A stretch of 64,000 nucleotides of DNA from Quillaja saponaria (lineage: Eukaryota > Streptophyta > Magnoliopsida > Fabales > Quillajaceae), in NCBI GenBank assembly GCA_029379385.1, contig CM055618.1:10674134-10738133 (forward strand). The letters run 5' to 3'. A program made the translations under genes and the position numbers. The notes beneath the pieces were generated by a model, which was given only the letters and a program-made list of their open reading frames with translations, searched no databases and was not told where the DNA came from. Within the stretch, counting starts at the first letter, position 1. Every line of letters begins with the position of its first letter. Below, piece by piece: positions 36,501-48,302 of this stretch.

Positions 36501-37894
36501 AGGAAACTCAAGATTGGTGCAGGTGTATTTTCTTAGCCCTTCTTCTATCACTGCACGGACCTTGGCCTGTTTTACCTTTGTCCATGGATTCAATAACATA
36601 GACAAAAGTTTTACCATTTAATAACATATATAAAAGCAAAATGGAAGGCATTCTAGTGAGCATATATCAATCTGATTTCCAAATCCAAGTTTAACAATGC
36701 AAGTATGCATGCAGGGTTCCATATATCCTCATCGTAATTGAGTGAGAAAACTCCACAAAAGCTAGCTTATTCATACTATATTTTCCGTTCATTGCAGGTG
36801 CTTCAGTTGCAGGAGTTGGAATGTTGATAATTATATGCTTCTGCTTTAGGAGGAAGTTATCATCTCTCAAACTCACTCACTTCTGGAAGAAGAAGTCTCA
36901 AACTCTTGATAATATTGAGGCCTTTCTAGGAGATCATGGACCAATTTCTATAAGAAGATATAGCTATTCTGACATTAGGAACATGATCAGCTCCATCAAA
37001 GACAAATTAGGTCAAGGAGGTTATGGCTGCGTATACAAGGGGAAGTTACCTGATGGATATCCAGTGGCTGTGAAGGTTTTGAGTGAATCCAAAGGAAATG
37101 GAGATGAATTTATCAATGAGGTTGCAAATATCAGTAGGACTTCTCACGTTAACATTGTCACTCTTCTAGGGTTTTGTTTTAATGGTTCCAAGAAAGCTCT
37201 GGTATATGAGTTTATGCCTAATGGATCTCTTGAGAAGTTCATATATGAGGAGAATAAGTTGAAGGGTCATCCTCAATTGGATTGTGAAATGTTATTCCGG
37301 ATTGCGGTAGGAGTTGCTAAAGGCTTAGAGTATTTGCACAAAGGATGTAATACTCGAATTTTACATTTCGACATAAAGCCTCACAACATACTTCTAGATA
37401 AGGATTTCTTTCCTAAGATCTCTGATTTTGGGCTTTCTAAAATATGCCCTGGAAAAGAGAGCATAATATTAATGTTGGGTGCAAAGGGAACTGCGGGATA
37501 TATAGCTCCAGAGGTCTTTTCTAGAAACTTTGGAGAGGTGTCTCACAAGTCAGATGTGTACAGCTATGGAATGATGATTCTAGAAATGATTGGGGGAAGA
37601 AAAAATTTTAATGTCAAAGCAGGTTGTACTAGTGAAACATATTTTCCACATTGGATTTACAAGCGTCTAGAACTAAATGAGGAACTTGCACTTAAGATTA
37701 TTAGAAGCGAAGGGGACAAAGAAATTATGAGAAAGATGACAATAGTAGGCTTGTGGTGCATGCAGACTGACCCATCAAATCGGCCGACAATGGGCAGAGT
37801 GGTGGTGCTGGAAGAAAGTCTTGAATCCTTGCAAATACCGCCCAAACCTTTCTTGTCTTCTCCTGCAAGATCTCCTGCCCTATTATCAACGTGA
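33599..37894 (+). pseudogene. LRK10L receptor-like kinase copy D; ectodomain deleted, TM-kinase exon open
   Basis: Exon 1 starts at 33599 with signal peptide and GUB_WAK_bind start, but a deletion near 33762-33773 (GAAGGTGGATGTGTG for GAATGTGGATTATGTG) breaks the frame. At about 33987 it jumps from 'CACATTAAG' straight into intron 2, so half the ectodomain and exon 2 are gone. Exon 3, 36798-37894, is open throughout: transmembrane helix (GVGMLIIICFCF), basic stop-transfer, [37 protein letters not shown] (non-RD), [34 protein letters not shown], with a 3-nt in-frame loss near 37806. About 365 aa. The best-preserved kinase in the array; whether anything drives it is unknown. Confidence 0.88.
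34040..36259 (-). mobile_element. 5'-truncated L1-like LINE in copy D
   Basis: Minus-strand element flanked by a 17-bp target duplication (34023-34039 and 36260-36276, TGATCATTTTRTTTTTC). The uninterrupted site is seen in copy B (about 21450) and copy E (about 52907). Minus-strand frames: 35965-35711 (reverse-transcriptase end, LGVPLFYSRFTK, LSLAGKIVLIQA), 35598-35212 (LLAKLGWRLYSEEEALWAQV), 34890-34489 (zf-RVT, CHAMRHCVMARRVWDCL), 34434-34144 (RNase H, SEAELYGILNGLNLAW, LEVDCTAAIEMI). Endonuclease and most of the RT are absent. A 53-nt tandem repeat (AGCATCTTTAACTGAAGAAT) lies at about 35960-36055. Confidence 0.9.
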
Positions 37895-40741
37895 CAGTGT
37901 GACATGTGATAAGTGTAGTTCAATGAGAGCTGATGGCATCAGTGGAACGTTTTTTCTCATTTGGGTTTAAGATTCATAATTGGCTGTCAATTGTATGAAT
38001 TTCAAAAATAGGATGTCGTGTTTTGCTAGTAGACAAATTTGAAGACTCTTATTCTATGAACAAACATACTGTATTCTCTAGTAAAAAGATTCATCGTAAT
38101 TGTTTCTCCGTATGATGAAGTATATTTACCAGATAACTTTTAGTTTGCTTTTGTGAGGAAGCTACTATTGCTCTACTGGCACTGCCTCCTTTCTACAATT
38201 GAAAGTAGGCTGAAAGATATGGGCAAACTGATTGTTTTATTTTAAAATAATTAAGGTTCTCCATCTGTTGGTCATCTGTACTTATAATGACAGAATTCCA
38301 ATATTATGGTATAATGGCCAAGAAAGCTCATATGTGAAGCTACACGTTTTTTTTTTTTGTTGCTGAATATTGCGAATTGCAAACACAACATGCTTATGCA
38401 TATACAATAGGAAAAAAACCAGTCAATCCAATCCAAACATGAAACAGATTCTGGAAAACCTCAAATAAAAGTAAAAGGTTTCTTCAGGGTCATTACATGA
38501 TTGGTCATAGGAGTCTATTACAATAGAAACACTGCAGAGTTCTAATAGAGGAAATAATAATAAGAATTAATAAGTGGGAAAGTAATAGAATCCAAACTTT
38601 CTGGACGGATTTGCAGGGTCGCTACAACAGTAGGACTCTTGTGATTCTATTGCAATAACAGAATATCCACTTGACAGGAAGGGTCTACTACCTCTATTTC
38701 TTCTAGTCAGGAAAGCTTTGTTCTACTCTGTTCTAATTCAAAGGATGTGCTCTCGTTTCATTACAGTACTATCATTGTTATATCGTTGTTGCTCATTATG
38801 CTGGAGCTCTTTGAATTTAATTGTACTCGTGAGATTCTGTCCAATCTATCATTGTTGTATCGTTGTTGCTTATTATTGATGATGAAGGTGGCTTATCAGT
38901 TCAAGTATTTGGTTAGCATGGCTTAAAGGTCATCACTTGTATGTAAGGAAGTAAGTCCATCCTTGTTTGTCCCTATTGATTGTTATACTCTTTCAGTAGT
39001 AGTTGTTCAGTTTTGCACGTTTTAATAGCCTGATTGAAACTAACTAGGATGTTATGTGGATAAAATTTGAGTTTTAAAATTGTGGAGAAGATGGTTTTAA
39101 GGAGCCCATGGATTGGCTTTTTTGGATGTCTGCAAATACATTTTTACTATTTACTATCTAACTGATTTTTTATGCTGAAGAGGGTTTTGAGATAAAATAT
39201 TAGATGCTTGATTCAGACGATTTACATTACTCTTATCAGCTAAAAGCTCACCGTTGAATATTCACAAAGTGCCTCAGAGAAGCTCCTGCTCCAGCTCCAT
39301 TAACTTGCTCTAACCCAATGTATCCGGTAAGAATCCGGCTATGAGTCTTTATTCTCTTTAACTACATATTATATTTGCTTAAAACTCAAATTTGAAGCAA
39401 AACCAGCTCTTATAGCATATCTAAATTAACTCTTTATGCATAGAAAAAAGGTTAATAAAGCTCAATCATTCAGTGAAATAGCATGAAACCCAGTTTGTAT
39501 TTTAAAAACCCAGCTATAATTCTGTTATATCTCCTCTGTTGTCCTACTCCTAGTAGAAGGTTTAAGAATGTAATGGGCATTGGTACGTCCCAAACCTTTC
39601 ATGTCAACCCTCCAATGGGTTCTAGGTCCTCCAGGACAGCGAGGCTATAAGCGCTAGGTTTTTAATTATGTTTTAATACTTTGATACCTGATAACTCTAG
39701 TATTATTTAGATTCTTATTTTATTTAGATGTGAAACTTTAATATTATAAGTAATTATAAAGATTTACACCTCCTAATGTAATCTTAATACAAGTTGATAA
39801 TGGTATGGCTCTAACATCCTATCTTACAAGTAGAATTTAATAAATTAATTCATTTTAGTCAAATTACAAACATATTCTTTGTATAATATTACATAATATA
39901 ATTATAAATGATTAATTAATTTAAAATTTAATTATTAAAATTTTTAATTTTTTGTTAAAAAATATTTATAAATAAAAAAAAATTTAAAACTCATTCTCTC
40001 CACGTCCTTTCTCAAATCTACTGTATCCATGGAATTAGATGTCCATCTCCTTTCTTAGATCTGCTGCATCCTTTCTCAGATATGCTTGATGATTTGTTAA
40101 TTTGCTTGATAACAATCACTCTAACTTTCCAAAAACTAAAATAAGATAAATTTAGTAACCTGCAATGAATTAAAAGTTTAAACAACAATATTATAATGAA
40201 ACTATACTCTTAATATATTTTTTTAATTCATAGTAATTTTATTTTTAAAATTTTAATTTGTAAATTTGAGAAGAAATAAGAAAATTAAGATTATTAGGCA
40301 CTTATTAAACAAACAAAAGAATAAAATAAAAAATTCAATTTCAATTACTATTGACATATAAATATAAAAGAATATAGATTTATTAATGTTGAGAAGAAGT
40401 AAAAAGGTAATCAATATTTCTAATGTAATTACAATTTTATTAATCTCAAAATGGGGAAGAATTAGGAAAATAGTCTATTTGAAGTAAAATAATAACTAGG
40501 AATATCTATGTAATAGTAAGAACTCATAAGAGTATTTAAGAAAATAAAAAATTTCTGCCGTTAAGTCATTTTTATAGATAATATAGATAAAATGTTAAAA
40601 CTTCACATCTAAGCAATGTGGAATTATCACGTTCACACCCCTCATGTGGGACGTAGATCAAGTTCGAGAACGTGGGTTAGCAAGCTTTTAGGCTAGAGTG
40701 TTTGAGCATAATTAGACAACGCTTATAACCATACCAGAGAG
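37895..40741. other. 3' flank of copy D and intergenic DNA
   Basis: 37895 to at least 38650 is nearly identical to 63290-64000 downstream of copy G, marking a segmental duplication. Beyond about 39000 the sequence becomes AT-rich. A phrase at about 39585-39620 (CCCAAACCTTTC...TCCAA) resembles the kinase tail, but too briefly to call. No gene recognised. Confidence 0.55.
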
Positions 40742-41094
40742 CCTATAACCTATCTCTGACACCATGAAGAAATTAGAAATAAATGAGAGACAAGATATAT
40801 GTGGTTAGGCCCGTAGCCTACTCTACGGGAGGAGAGTATTGTGTTTATTCCATAGCTATGTATGAAGCTCACTCACTCAAAGCCTTTAATTTATAAGTAC
40901 TACAAAAATTATAGTTGACTAATCATAGAATTAAGGCCAAAGGTTTCCTATAATTTTGTTTATGATTGTACTCATAATTAGAATTAATTATATCAATTAT
41001 AATAACAATAAATATAATTATCTTAATTGGAAAAATTGATGATATGACTGTAATATTATAATTAATTTCAATCAATTTTAATCTATTCCTTAAC
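40742..41094 (-). mobile_element. Possible solo LTR or LTR fragment
   Basis: Read on the minus strand, a segment starting TGTTAAGGAATAG (41094) and ending TTTCTTCA (about 40765) is followed by TGGTGTCAGAGATAGG, which resembles the tRNA-Met primer site TGGTATCAGAGC. No internal coding region or second LTR seen. Boundaries are inferred. Confidence 0.4.
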
Positions 41095-42107
41095 ATGTTG
41101 TACTATGACAAGGAAGTAGCTTCAAAATGTGCCTTAGCCTTTTCCTTCGGGTTAGGAAATATAGAGGCTTATTGAGACAAAGGGATGGGTTCTGTATGTC
41201 TCCCAACTAGTGACGTTGATGAGCTCCCCTTTGTTGCAGCTTCAGCAATGTAACCGTAAGGCCACTAGGGTTTAATCCTTGATTCCTCGTCAACAAAACT
41301 ATTTTTATCAGGGACGTTAACTAATTCTTGTGTAAGCTCTTATGCCAGCCCTGGTTTAGGCCTAACATATGTGTCATAAGTTCTTGGATTAAGATCCTCA
41401 ATCTCTGAAATGGCTAGAACAGTTGTTTAACTTCGCAACTTTCATAACATCGTAATCCCATAAGTCCTACCAGATATGCTAAATTGTTAATAACAATTTA
41501 GATTTTACAACACCATGCCAGGAATTTATTCCCCAAAAAAAAAAAATTGACAATTGTGAATATTTCATGTTGAAATACCCATTCAAATCCTAATACAAAG
41601 CACTAATAGCTACGCATTTTCTATGTCATCTATTTCAATGAAAATGGTGTAAATTTATAAAAGGAAAGTAAATTTACGTACTGAATTGATAATGCAAGAA
41701 AACTTATAAAGTAAAGATAAATGGCAACAAGCATAAAAAAAAAGAAAAAGTCAAACGCTGATTGATTTTACCTAAGAAAATGTTTGTGTTTACAAGCATA
41801 GCCATTAAATAGTTTTTATAGGGCTCCTGACCCGAGCAGTTCATCCTCATGCTAATTAACCCCCCTCTAACTTCAGTCATTGTCCCTAACTTAAACATAA
41901 CTTACACCAACCAGTTCAAGTTTTCTTAAGCTTAATTCCCCGTAACGTAGTCTCACATGCTTACCCTATGTATCTAGGACTTTTTAACGAGTTTCGGTTG
42001 GACTAATTCAACCAATTGACTAAATTATGCTAACATGTAGAATTCACATGTTCAATTATTATGATGCCACCTGAATCCACAATTTGGCCAAACAATTAAA
42101 TTCATGA
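41095..42107. other. Intergenic DNA, nothing recognised
   Basis: Mixed AT-rich sequence, without long frames of coding character on either strand. The 64-codon minus frame at 41898-41704 looks accidental. Confidence 0.5.
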
Positions 42108-42447
42108 TCGAAGCAACTTTGCTGCCCACTGCCACTAAATCACCACCCCCCCCCCCCCCCCCCAGTCAAACTGGTGCTTCTTGTTGCACCGGGGGCTGTT
42201 GCACCAGGTGCTAAAGCATGGGTGTTTTGTATCCATTGAGCAAAGACGGGTTGTAATTGTATAGCGGTATCTGGAAACATATCTTGAGGACGCCCTAAAG
42301 CGCTCATGGTATCATTATGAATATACAAACCAAAACTGTGAAAGCCTAAAAATATACATACCCAGTTAAGATGGGATATGATTACATCGCGATGCCTAAG
42401 GACACGATCCAATAAATCGTTGTATCGAGTAGTTGGATCACTATTTT
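42108..42447 (-). pseudogene. Nuclear copy of chloroplast psaA (NUPT fragment)
   Basis: On the minus strand the translation reads [28 protein letters not shown]..., continuing through [18 protein letters not shown] and [16 protein letters not shown]. This is an internal segment of PsaA, the photosystem I P700 apoprotein of plastid genomes. It continues past an expanded G run (C17-18 on the plus strand at about 42147-42164) into [12 protein letters not shown]. Only about 110 of some 750 codons are present. Changes from the usual plastid sequence (for example SDTAIQ to PDTAIQ) and the homopolymer show it is no longer under plastid selection. Confidence 0.92.
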
Positions 42448-42727
42448 AGGTTGACAATAACTACTAATACTAGAGTTATTTCTCAAAATTCTACAGTTTA
42501 TATATAAGCAAATCTCAAAATACTGTTTTTTTTTATTTTTTATTTTTTATTTATATATAAAATTTTATTTTCTATTCAAAATTTAGGACCATTTTAAATG
42601 ATCTATTAAGTGAATAAATGACTAAAAATATCATGGAGATTTGCTTTCATTTAAGTCATGTGATTGTTGTTGCTGTTGCTCGTTACGATTAGAGAGACTA
42701 GAGCTCTTTAAATTTAACTGTACTAGT

Positions 42728-42965
42728 GAAATTCTATCATTGCTTTTACAAAATCAGCCCAGTCCATCACTTGACACTACTAGATTGAACATAAGGCCCA
42801 TATAACTGGACTTGTTATGTGGGCTGGACTCAAACTAGTTTCTTGAGAAATTCTATCCTTGCTTTTACAAAATCGGCCCAGTCCATCACCTGACACAACT
42901 AGATTGAACATAAGGCCCATATAACTGGACTTGTTATGTGGGCTAGACTCAGACTAGTTTCTTGA
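42728..42965. repeat. Tandem duplication, two 119-bp units
   Basis: Units start at 42728 and 42847 (GAAATTCTATC...TTGCTTTTACAAAATC) and end near ACTAGTTTCTTGA, with about eight differences. Function unknown. Confidence 0.88.
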
Positions 42966-43680
42966 GAAAATTGGACTTCAGGCACAGTTTTTCAAAGATC
43001 AACATGCACAAAGTCCAAGCTAGAACTTTGCCCAAGTCTTATTAGTGGTAATTGCATTATAATTGGTAATACCTACAGAATTTATGAAATTTAATATAAT
43101 AATTATTAAATAAATTTTTTTAACAGGTGTCCTTAGAACACTTGTTAAGGTAATAAATATAAAAAATTTGTATTATTTATTATAGTGGTTAGTCATAATT
43201 TCAGTGTCATGTAATAAATAATTTACTACTTTTAAAATATTTTAAGTTCCAAAATCCATATTTATTACTCCTTATCAAGTATATTTAGGATACTCGTTAG
43301 AAAAACCAAAAAAGAAAAACATAAATTATTTTTTTACTTAATTAAATAAAATATTGTATTATAGATAGTGTAAAATGGATCTAATATAATTAACTCTATA
43401 TATAATTATCCATCATGGTACATAACAGTGCATTTTTTTCATTTCTTGTGTGTGCCTGTGTTTTTTTTTTTTGTTCTTTTGGTTAGTACTTGTCTCCTGA
43501 TGCCTCAACATTGTTGGAGTAGTTGCTCTACTTGCAAAACAAAAGGGAAATGATGCACATTATTCTCTCCATCTTTTAGTTTTATTTTAATGATGAAGTT
43601 AGCATTCTTTTTTTCAAAAATATATAAGAGAAATAACTATTTAAAAGTTTTTATATGACATGATATTTATCTTGTCTTGT
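42966..43680. other. AT-rich intergenic DNA
   Basis: Phrases such as ACACTTGTTAAGG and ATAATTTCAGT recur near 57490-57580 (ACAGGTATTCAAAGGCACTTG), suggesting a dispersed short repeat. No gene. Confidence 0.45.
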
Positions 43681-45562
43681 CTATACCATCAAACCAATCC
43701 CTTAGGTAATGTTGTTACTATTTTGTTGATGTTTGGATAGTTCAACAAAGTAAAGATGACTACTCTCTTCTTTCCATCCTATTTCACAGATCTTTCATAA
43801 TCGATGTAAAGTCAACTAGTCAAGTGATCAACTGCCATATTAAACAGATAGAGTAGGTAACATGCTGGGAGCAAGGAACAAATATTGTAACATACACTTT
43901 GTGTAGAAGCATTATTAAGACATGCACATTTTGCAACTGTTTGATCTATCCATCTCCTGCTTCTGTTTCATAGTTACTCGTGACATATATTCTACCTATG
44001 GCTTCTAAACTTCTAGCTGCAATGAGTGTTTAATTCTATAGCCCAGGGACGGCCGAATGATTCCCAGATTTCTCATTGTAACTGATTTGTTCAAGAAAGA
44101 CTACTAATGACATGTAACCATTGTCATATATATGCCAAGTTATCCATTGAAGTAAACCAGTCCGGAGTTTGTTTTACAAACGAGTTGAATCAAACATTAA
44201 AAAGATTATCTTGTTACTAAATTTCAGATTTGGTATTGGAAACTGAAAGAAATACAAGTCATTATATAGAAGGACAAAGACATAGTTAGAATGTTTTCAA
44301 TAATACCAATAATAATAAAAAATGTTTTCCATTTCTCTGTTTTTTCCTCCATAATGTTTATTCTGTTTTGTATTTACTAGCTTTGCTTGCTTCTAGATAG
44401 TAGTAGTAACATCTGGTCTGATACACAGATTAACTATTATATTATTAGATTAATTTAGACTACACTTATCTTTAATTCATTACTGTTCTTGCTATGAAAG
44501 GCAGCTAATTTATTATTTCACAATTAAAAAGTTATAGGAAAATGGTGAAAAAATTTTGCAAAATAAAAAATTTATATCGTAATGTACTTGGACAGGTGTT
44601 GGAATTAAATTCATTTTCCTATATGTGAAAGTATTAATCATGGTAGAATCATGTTCTTGATAAGAATTTACAAAAATCCATTTAGATAAGAGAGGTGGAC
44701 TGGTGAGTACCATAACCACCACTTAATTTTGTGTCTGATAATTGACTACCCTTCAGAAAAATCTTGGTACTATTTTTGCCGTTGTTTGGACGGTTCAACA
44801 AAGCAAAGATTCCATACCTCTCTATTCTTTCCATCCTATTTCACAAGTCTTCCGTAACCAATGTCAAGTCACCTGCAGTAGTAAACAGATAGCTTGCTGG
44901 AGCAAAGAACAAATGCAGTAACATACACTTTGTGTAGAGGCAATATTAAAACATGCACATTTTGCTATTGTGATTTTAACAATACCACAGTCGCAACTAT
45001 TTGATCTATCCATCTCCTGCTAATGTTTCAAAGTGACTGGTGACATATATTCCACCTACGGCTTCTAAACTTCTAGCTGCAATGAGTGTTTAATTCTGTA
45101 GCCCAGATACGGAATGGAACGATTCCCACATTTCTCATTGTAACTGATTTGGTTTAAGAAAGACTTCTAATGACATGTAACTTTTGTCATATATATGCTA
45201 AGTTATCCATTAAAATAAACCAGTCCAGAGTTTGTTTTATAAACGAGTTGAACCAAATAGTTAAAGAAACTCGTTGGTGCAGGTGTTTATTTTCTTAGTC
45301 CTTCTACTATCAGCTTGAACCTTGGTCTGTTTTACGTTTTCTATAGATTTATAGCATACATAAAAGAAAAATTAAAGACATAGAATATATATCAATCTGA
45401 TTTCCAAATCCAAATTTAACAATGCAAGTATGCATGCAGGGTTCCATATATTGAGAAAGGAAACTCCATAAAAGCTACATATTTATACTATGTTCCGTTC
45501 ATTGCAGGTGCTTCAATTGCAGGAGTTGGAATGTTGACCATAATTATATGCTTCTGCTTTAA
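43681..45562 (+). pseudogene. Stripped remnant of an LRK10L unit
   Basis: Collinear with 24440-26010 of unit C: upstream block, intron sequence and the start of exon 3. The exon 3 start is at about 45508 (GGTGCTTCAATTGCAGGAGTTGG, then GCTTCTGCTTT), where the transmembrane codons break off at 45562. No ectodomain or kinase is left. An upstream-type block recurs within it (about 44480-44940), so two partial units may be fused. Confidence 0.7.
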
Positions 45563-45965
45563 TTTCCCTATCACCTCCATGTCTTTGAGCTACATGTTGT
45601 GCACGAGTATTCAAGTTGACTGCCTCCTACAAATTTAACCTTTTCTTCCTCTTTGCTCTGTTCTCATCCAACTTGCATCATTTATCCAAACTGGCCTCTG
45701 TTTTCTTGTTTCCAATGTTGATATTGTTATCACCTTTTGATTCTTCACTCATGAAATGGATTATAGGAGAAGATCTTGTTCCCTTTACAAGTTAAACTTA
45801 CCCCTCCTAGTGTATTTAGAGAAAATTTAAATTTGTCCCTTGCAAAAGAAATTATGTGTTTCTCTTTCTCTCACAGAAGCATTCTCTTTGTTGTTGAAGA
45901 ACATTAGAGATGGTGAACGTAGTTGAGAGGACCAAATTAAAATCACCCCAACATCATATATAATT
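45563..45965 (+). repeat. Displaced segment of PP2C 3' flank
   Basis: Resembles about 6890-7190: shared phrases include GGCCTCTGTTTTCTTGTTTC, TTTTGATTCTTCACTCA and GGACCAAATTAAAATCACCCC. Third place in the array where DNA from the phosphatase locus appears; non-coding. Confidence 0.65.
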
Positions 45966-45984
45966 TTATGATATATTAAATGTG

Positions 45985-46250
45985 GGACTACAACAATGTG
46001 GGACTTCAATAGAAAGCATTAATGTACAGAGTGCTCCCCTTGGTAGGACAAAAGAAAAACTGAGCAAGATTTGGAGTCTGTTTTTCAACCGATGCACTTC
46101 TTCATCTTCACTTTCTTCCTTTTGTGGCATACTTTTTGAGGCCTGCCAGCATTAAACCTGTGGTGATGGCCCAAACGCATTCTTTCGATTCTGCAACAAT
46201 ATTATCCATCCAATATTCCAATCTTCAACACTAACCAATCTCTTCGAGTT
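45985..46250 (+). pseudogene. Second-type GUB_WAK_bind relic (copy 3)
   Basis: Matches 11435-11765 (CAACAATGTGGGACTTCAAT at the start, then the leader and 'GTGGTGATGGCCCAAACG'). The central part coding FCGFSGF is deleted; frame destroyed. Confidence 0.55.
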
Positions 46251-46465
46251 CAAGTGTGAACTGTGAAAAGCTGCGTTTTAAATGTCAAAGCCAACCACAT
46301 TTGAACTAAATAGAAGGTAATTGTGTTATGTTAACAGATAAATATGAAGACTTCTATTAGGCAGACATTATCCTTTAGCATTGCACTTCTGTTCTTGCCA
46401 TGGCAGGCAGCTAATTTATTATTGAAAATTAAAATATATATATAGGAGAATGGTGAAAAAATAAA

Positions 46466-48090
46466 AATATCATACACTTCAAAATTTTAAAAATGTCATA
46501 CACTTTAAATTTAAAAATTATCATACACTATAAATTTAAAAAGTATCATACACTTTAAATTTATAATATATTCTACACAACAAATTTAAAAATTATCATA
46601 TATTTAAAAATTTAAATATATCATACACTAAAAATTTCAAAAATAGCATACATTTTAAATTTTAAGAATATCATTTATTACAAATTTAAAAATTATTATA
46701 CATTTAAAAATTTAAAAATATCATACACTGTAAATTGTTCATATATTTTAAATTTTAAAAATATTATTCACTATAAATTTAAAAATTATTATATATTTTC
46801 AAATTTATCAATACCATACATATTTTGGAGACTTGTATGCAATGTAGCCTTTGAATAAAATAGGCAGGACATGGGCGCTGACTAGATGGAGAAACCAAAT
46901 CTATAAAATCCAGTTTCTCAAAAGTTGTCCATCGTGGATGAAAGAGAGATGGAGGGATTGTGTAGGATCTATTTAGGAGAGAGAAATGTTGTGTAGGAAA
47001 GAGAGACCAAATCTACTAAATCCAGTTTCTAACATTCACCATATTTTTAATTTTTATATCTACCATTTTAGATGAAAGCAGTGAGAGTCAGACCTATCTA
47101 TCATAAACCTAGGTTTTTGGACAAATGGGTCCAACTCCTAATGTTTTTATCCAAAATGGTAGATGTAAAAATTGAAAATCCAAAATGGTATGAAAGTTAG
47201 AAATCGGATTTAGTAGATCCGGTTTCTCTTTTCTACACAGTATTTCTCTCTCCTACATAGCCCCTACACAGCCTTTCTATTTCTCTCTCATTCACGGTGA
47301 ATAGTTTTTGAGAAACCAGATTTAGTAGATTCGGTTTCTCCATCTAGTCAGCATTTCTCTCTCCTAAATAGCCTCTACAATGTCCCTACCTTGTCCATTT
47401 TATTCAAAGATTACCCATCTACACTGTCCATTTTATTCAAAGGCTGCATTGCATACAAGCCTCCAAAGTATATATGGTATTAATAAATTTTTAAATTTGT
47501 AGTGAATAATATTTTTAAAATTTAAAATTTTTGAAAATTTTGAAATTTATAATGTATGATATTTTAAAATTTTTAAATATATAATAATTTTTAAATATGT
47601 AGTGAATGATATTTTTTTAATTTAAAGTATATGATATTTTTGAAATTTATAGTGTATGATATATTTAAATTTTTAAATATATGATCATTTTTAAATTTAT
47701 TGCGTATAATATATTATAAATTTAAATTTAAAGTGTATGATAATTTTTCAATTTATAGTATATGATAATTTTTTAATTTAAAGTGTAAGATATTTTTAAA
47801 GAGGGCGAGCCTTGGCGCAACGGTAAAGTTGTTCCTTTGGTGACCTGTAGGTCACGGATTCGAGGCGTGGAAACAGCCTCTTTACAGAAATGTAAGGGAA
47901 AGGCTGCGTACATGTGCGCCTACCTTCCCCCTACCCCCGCAATAGCCGGGGAGCACTTTGTGCACCGGGTGAGCCCTTTAAAGTGTAAGATATTTTTAAA
48001 ATACACTATAAATTTTAAAAAAATATCATATACTTTAAAATTAAAAATATATCTTACTCTTTTAATTAAAAAAAATATCATACACTTCAA
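46466..48090. repeat. Large fold-back (inverted repeat) element with AT-rich arrays
   Basis: Outer parts (about 46466-46815 and 47470-48090) are arrays of a degenerate unit of some 25-28 bp, ATCATACACTTTAAATTTAA on the left and its reverse complement on the right. Inner arms of about 230-320 bp (46815-47065 and 47155-47470) pair over GCATTGCATACAAG/CTTGTATGCAATG, AGAAACC...CATCTAGTCAG and AGAGAGAAAT blocks. The loop is about 90 bp (47066-47154). No coding capacity. It sits just upstream of receptor copy E and has taken a SINE in its right arm. Confidence 0.75.
47801..47976 (+). mobile_element. Au-type SINE
   Basis: 176 bp, tRNA-related: box A-like CTTGGCGCAACGG near the start and box B-like GGTCACGGATTCGAGGC at about 47850. 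The body has the features I know from the plant Au SINE family (GGAAACAGCCTCTT..., AAGGCTGCGTACA, GTGCACCGGGTGAGCCC). A perfect 24-bp direct repeat flanks it (47777-47800 and 47977-48000). Pol III transcribed in principle; no protein. Confidence 0.9.
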
Positions 48091-48302
48091 ATTTAGGACT
48101 TTGTGAATTTCAGTAGAATACCCCACTTTAAGGTTTTTCTCAAATCTTCCATTAGTCGTTTCAAGTCAACTGTCGTATTGAACAGATAAAGCTACTAAAA
48201 CTCAGGGAGATAGGAAAAAAATCCAGAGTAGAAACACAAACCATTTAAATTAGAGAGCTAGTTAGGATCTTGATGAAGTAGATTTGCTTGTGCTTCTGAT
48301 TG

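Noticed and set aside
39585..39625. Phrase like the receptor kinase tail (CCCAAACCTTTC)
   Set aside because: Under 30 matching bases with no flanking kinase sequence; may be chance.
42140..42412. Possible nuclear photosystem gene
   Set aside because: Only an internal psaA segment with a homopolymer insert, no start or stop context; a plastid-DNA insertion.
47801..47976. Possible tRNA gene
   Set aside because: Box A and B are present but the body matches an Au SINE and no full cloverleaf with acceptor stem can be drawn.
46466..48090. CRISPR-like or satellite array
   Set aside because: Units are degenerate, without unique spacers, and arranged as an inverted pair in plant nuclear DNA.
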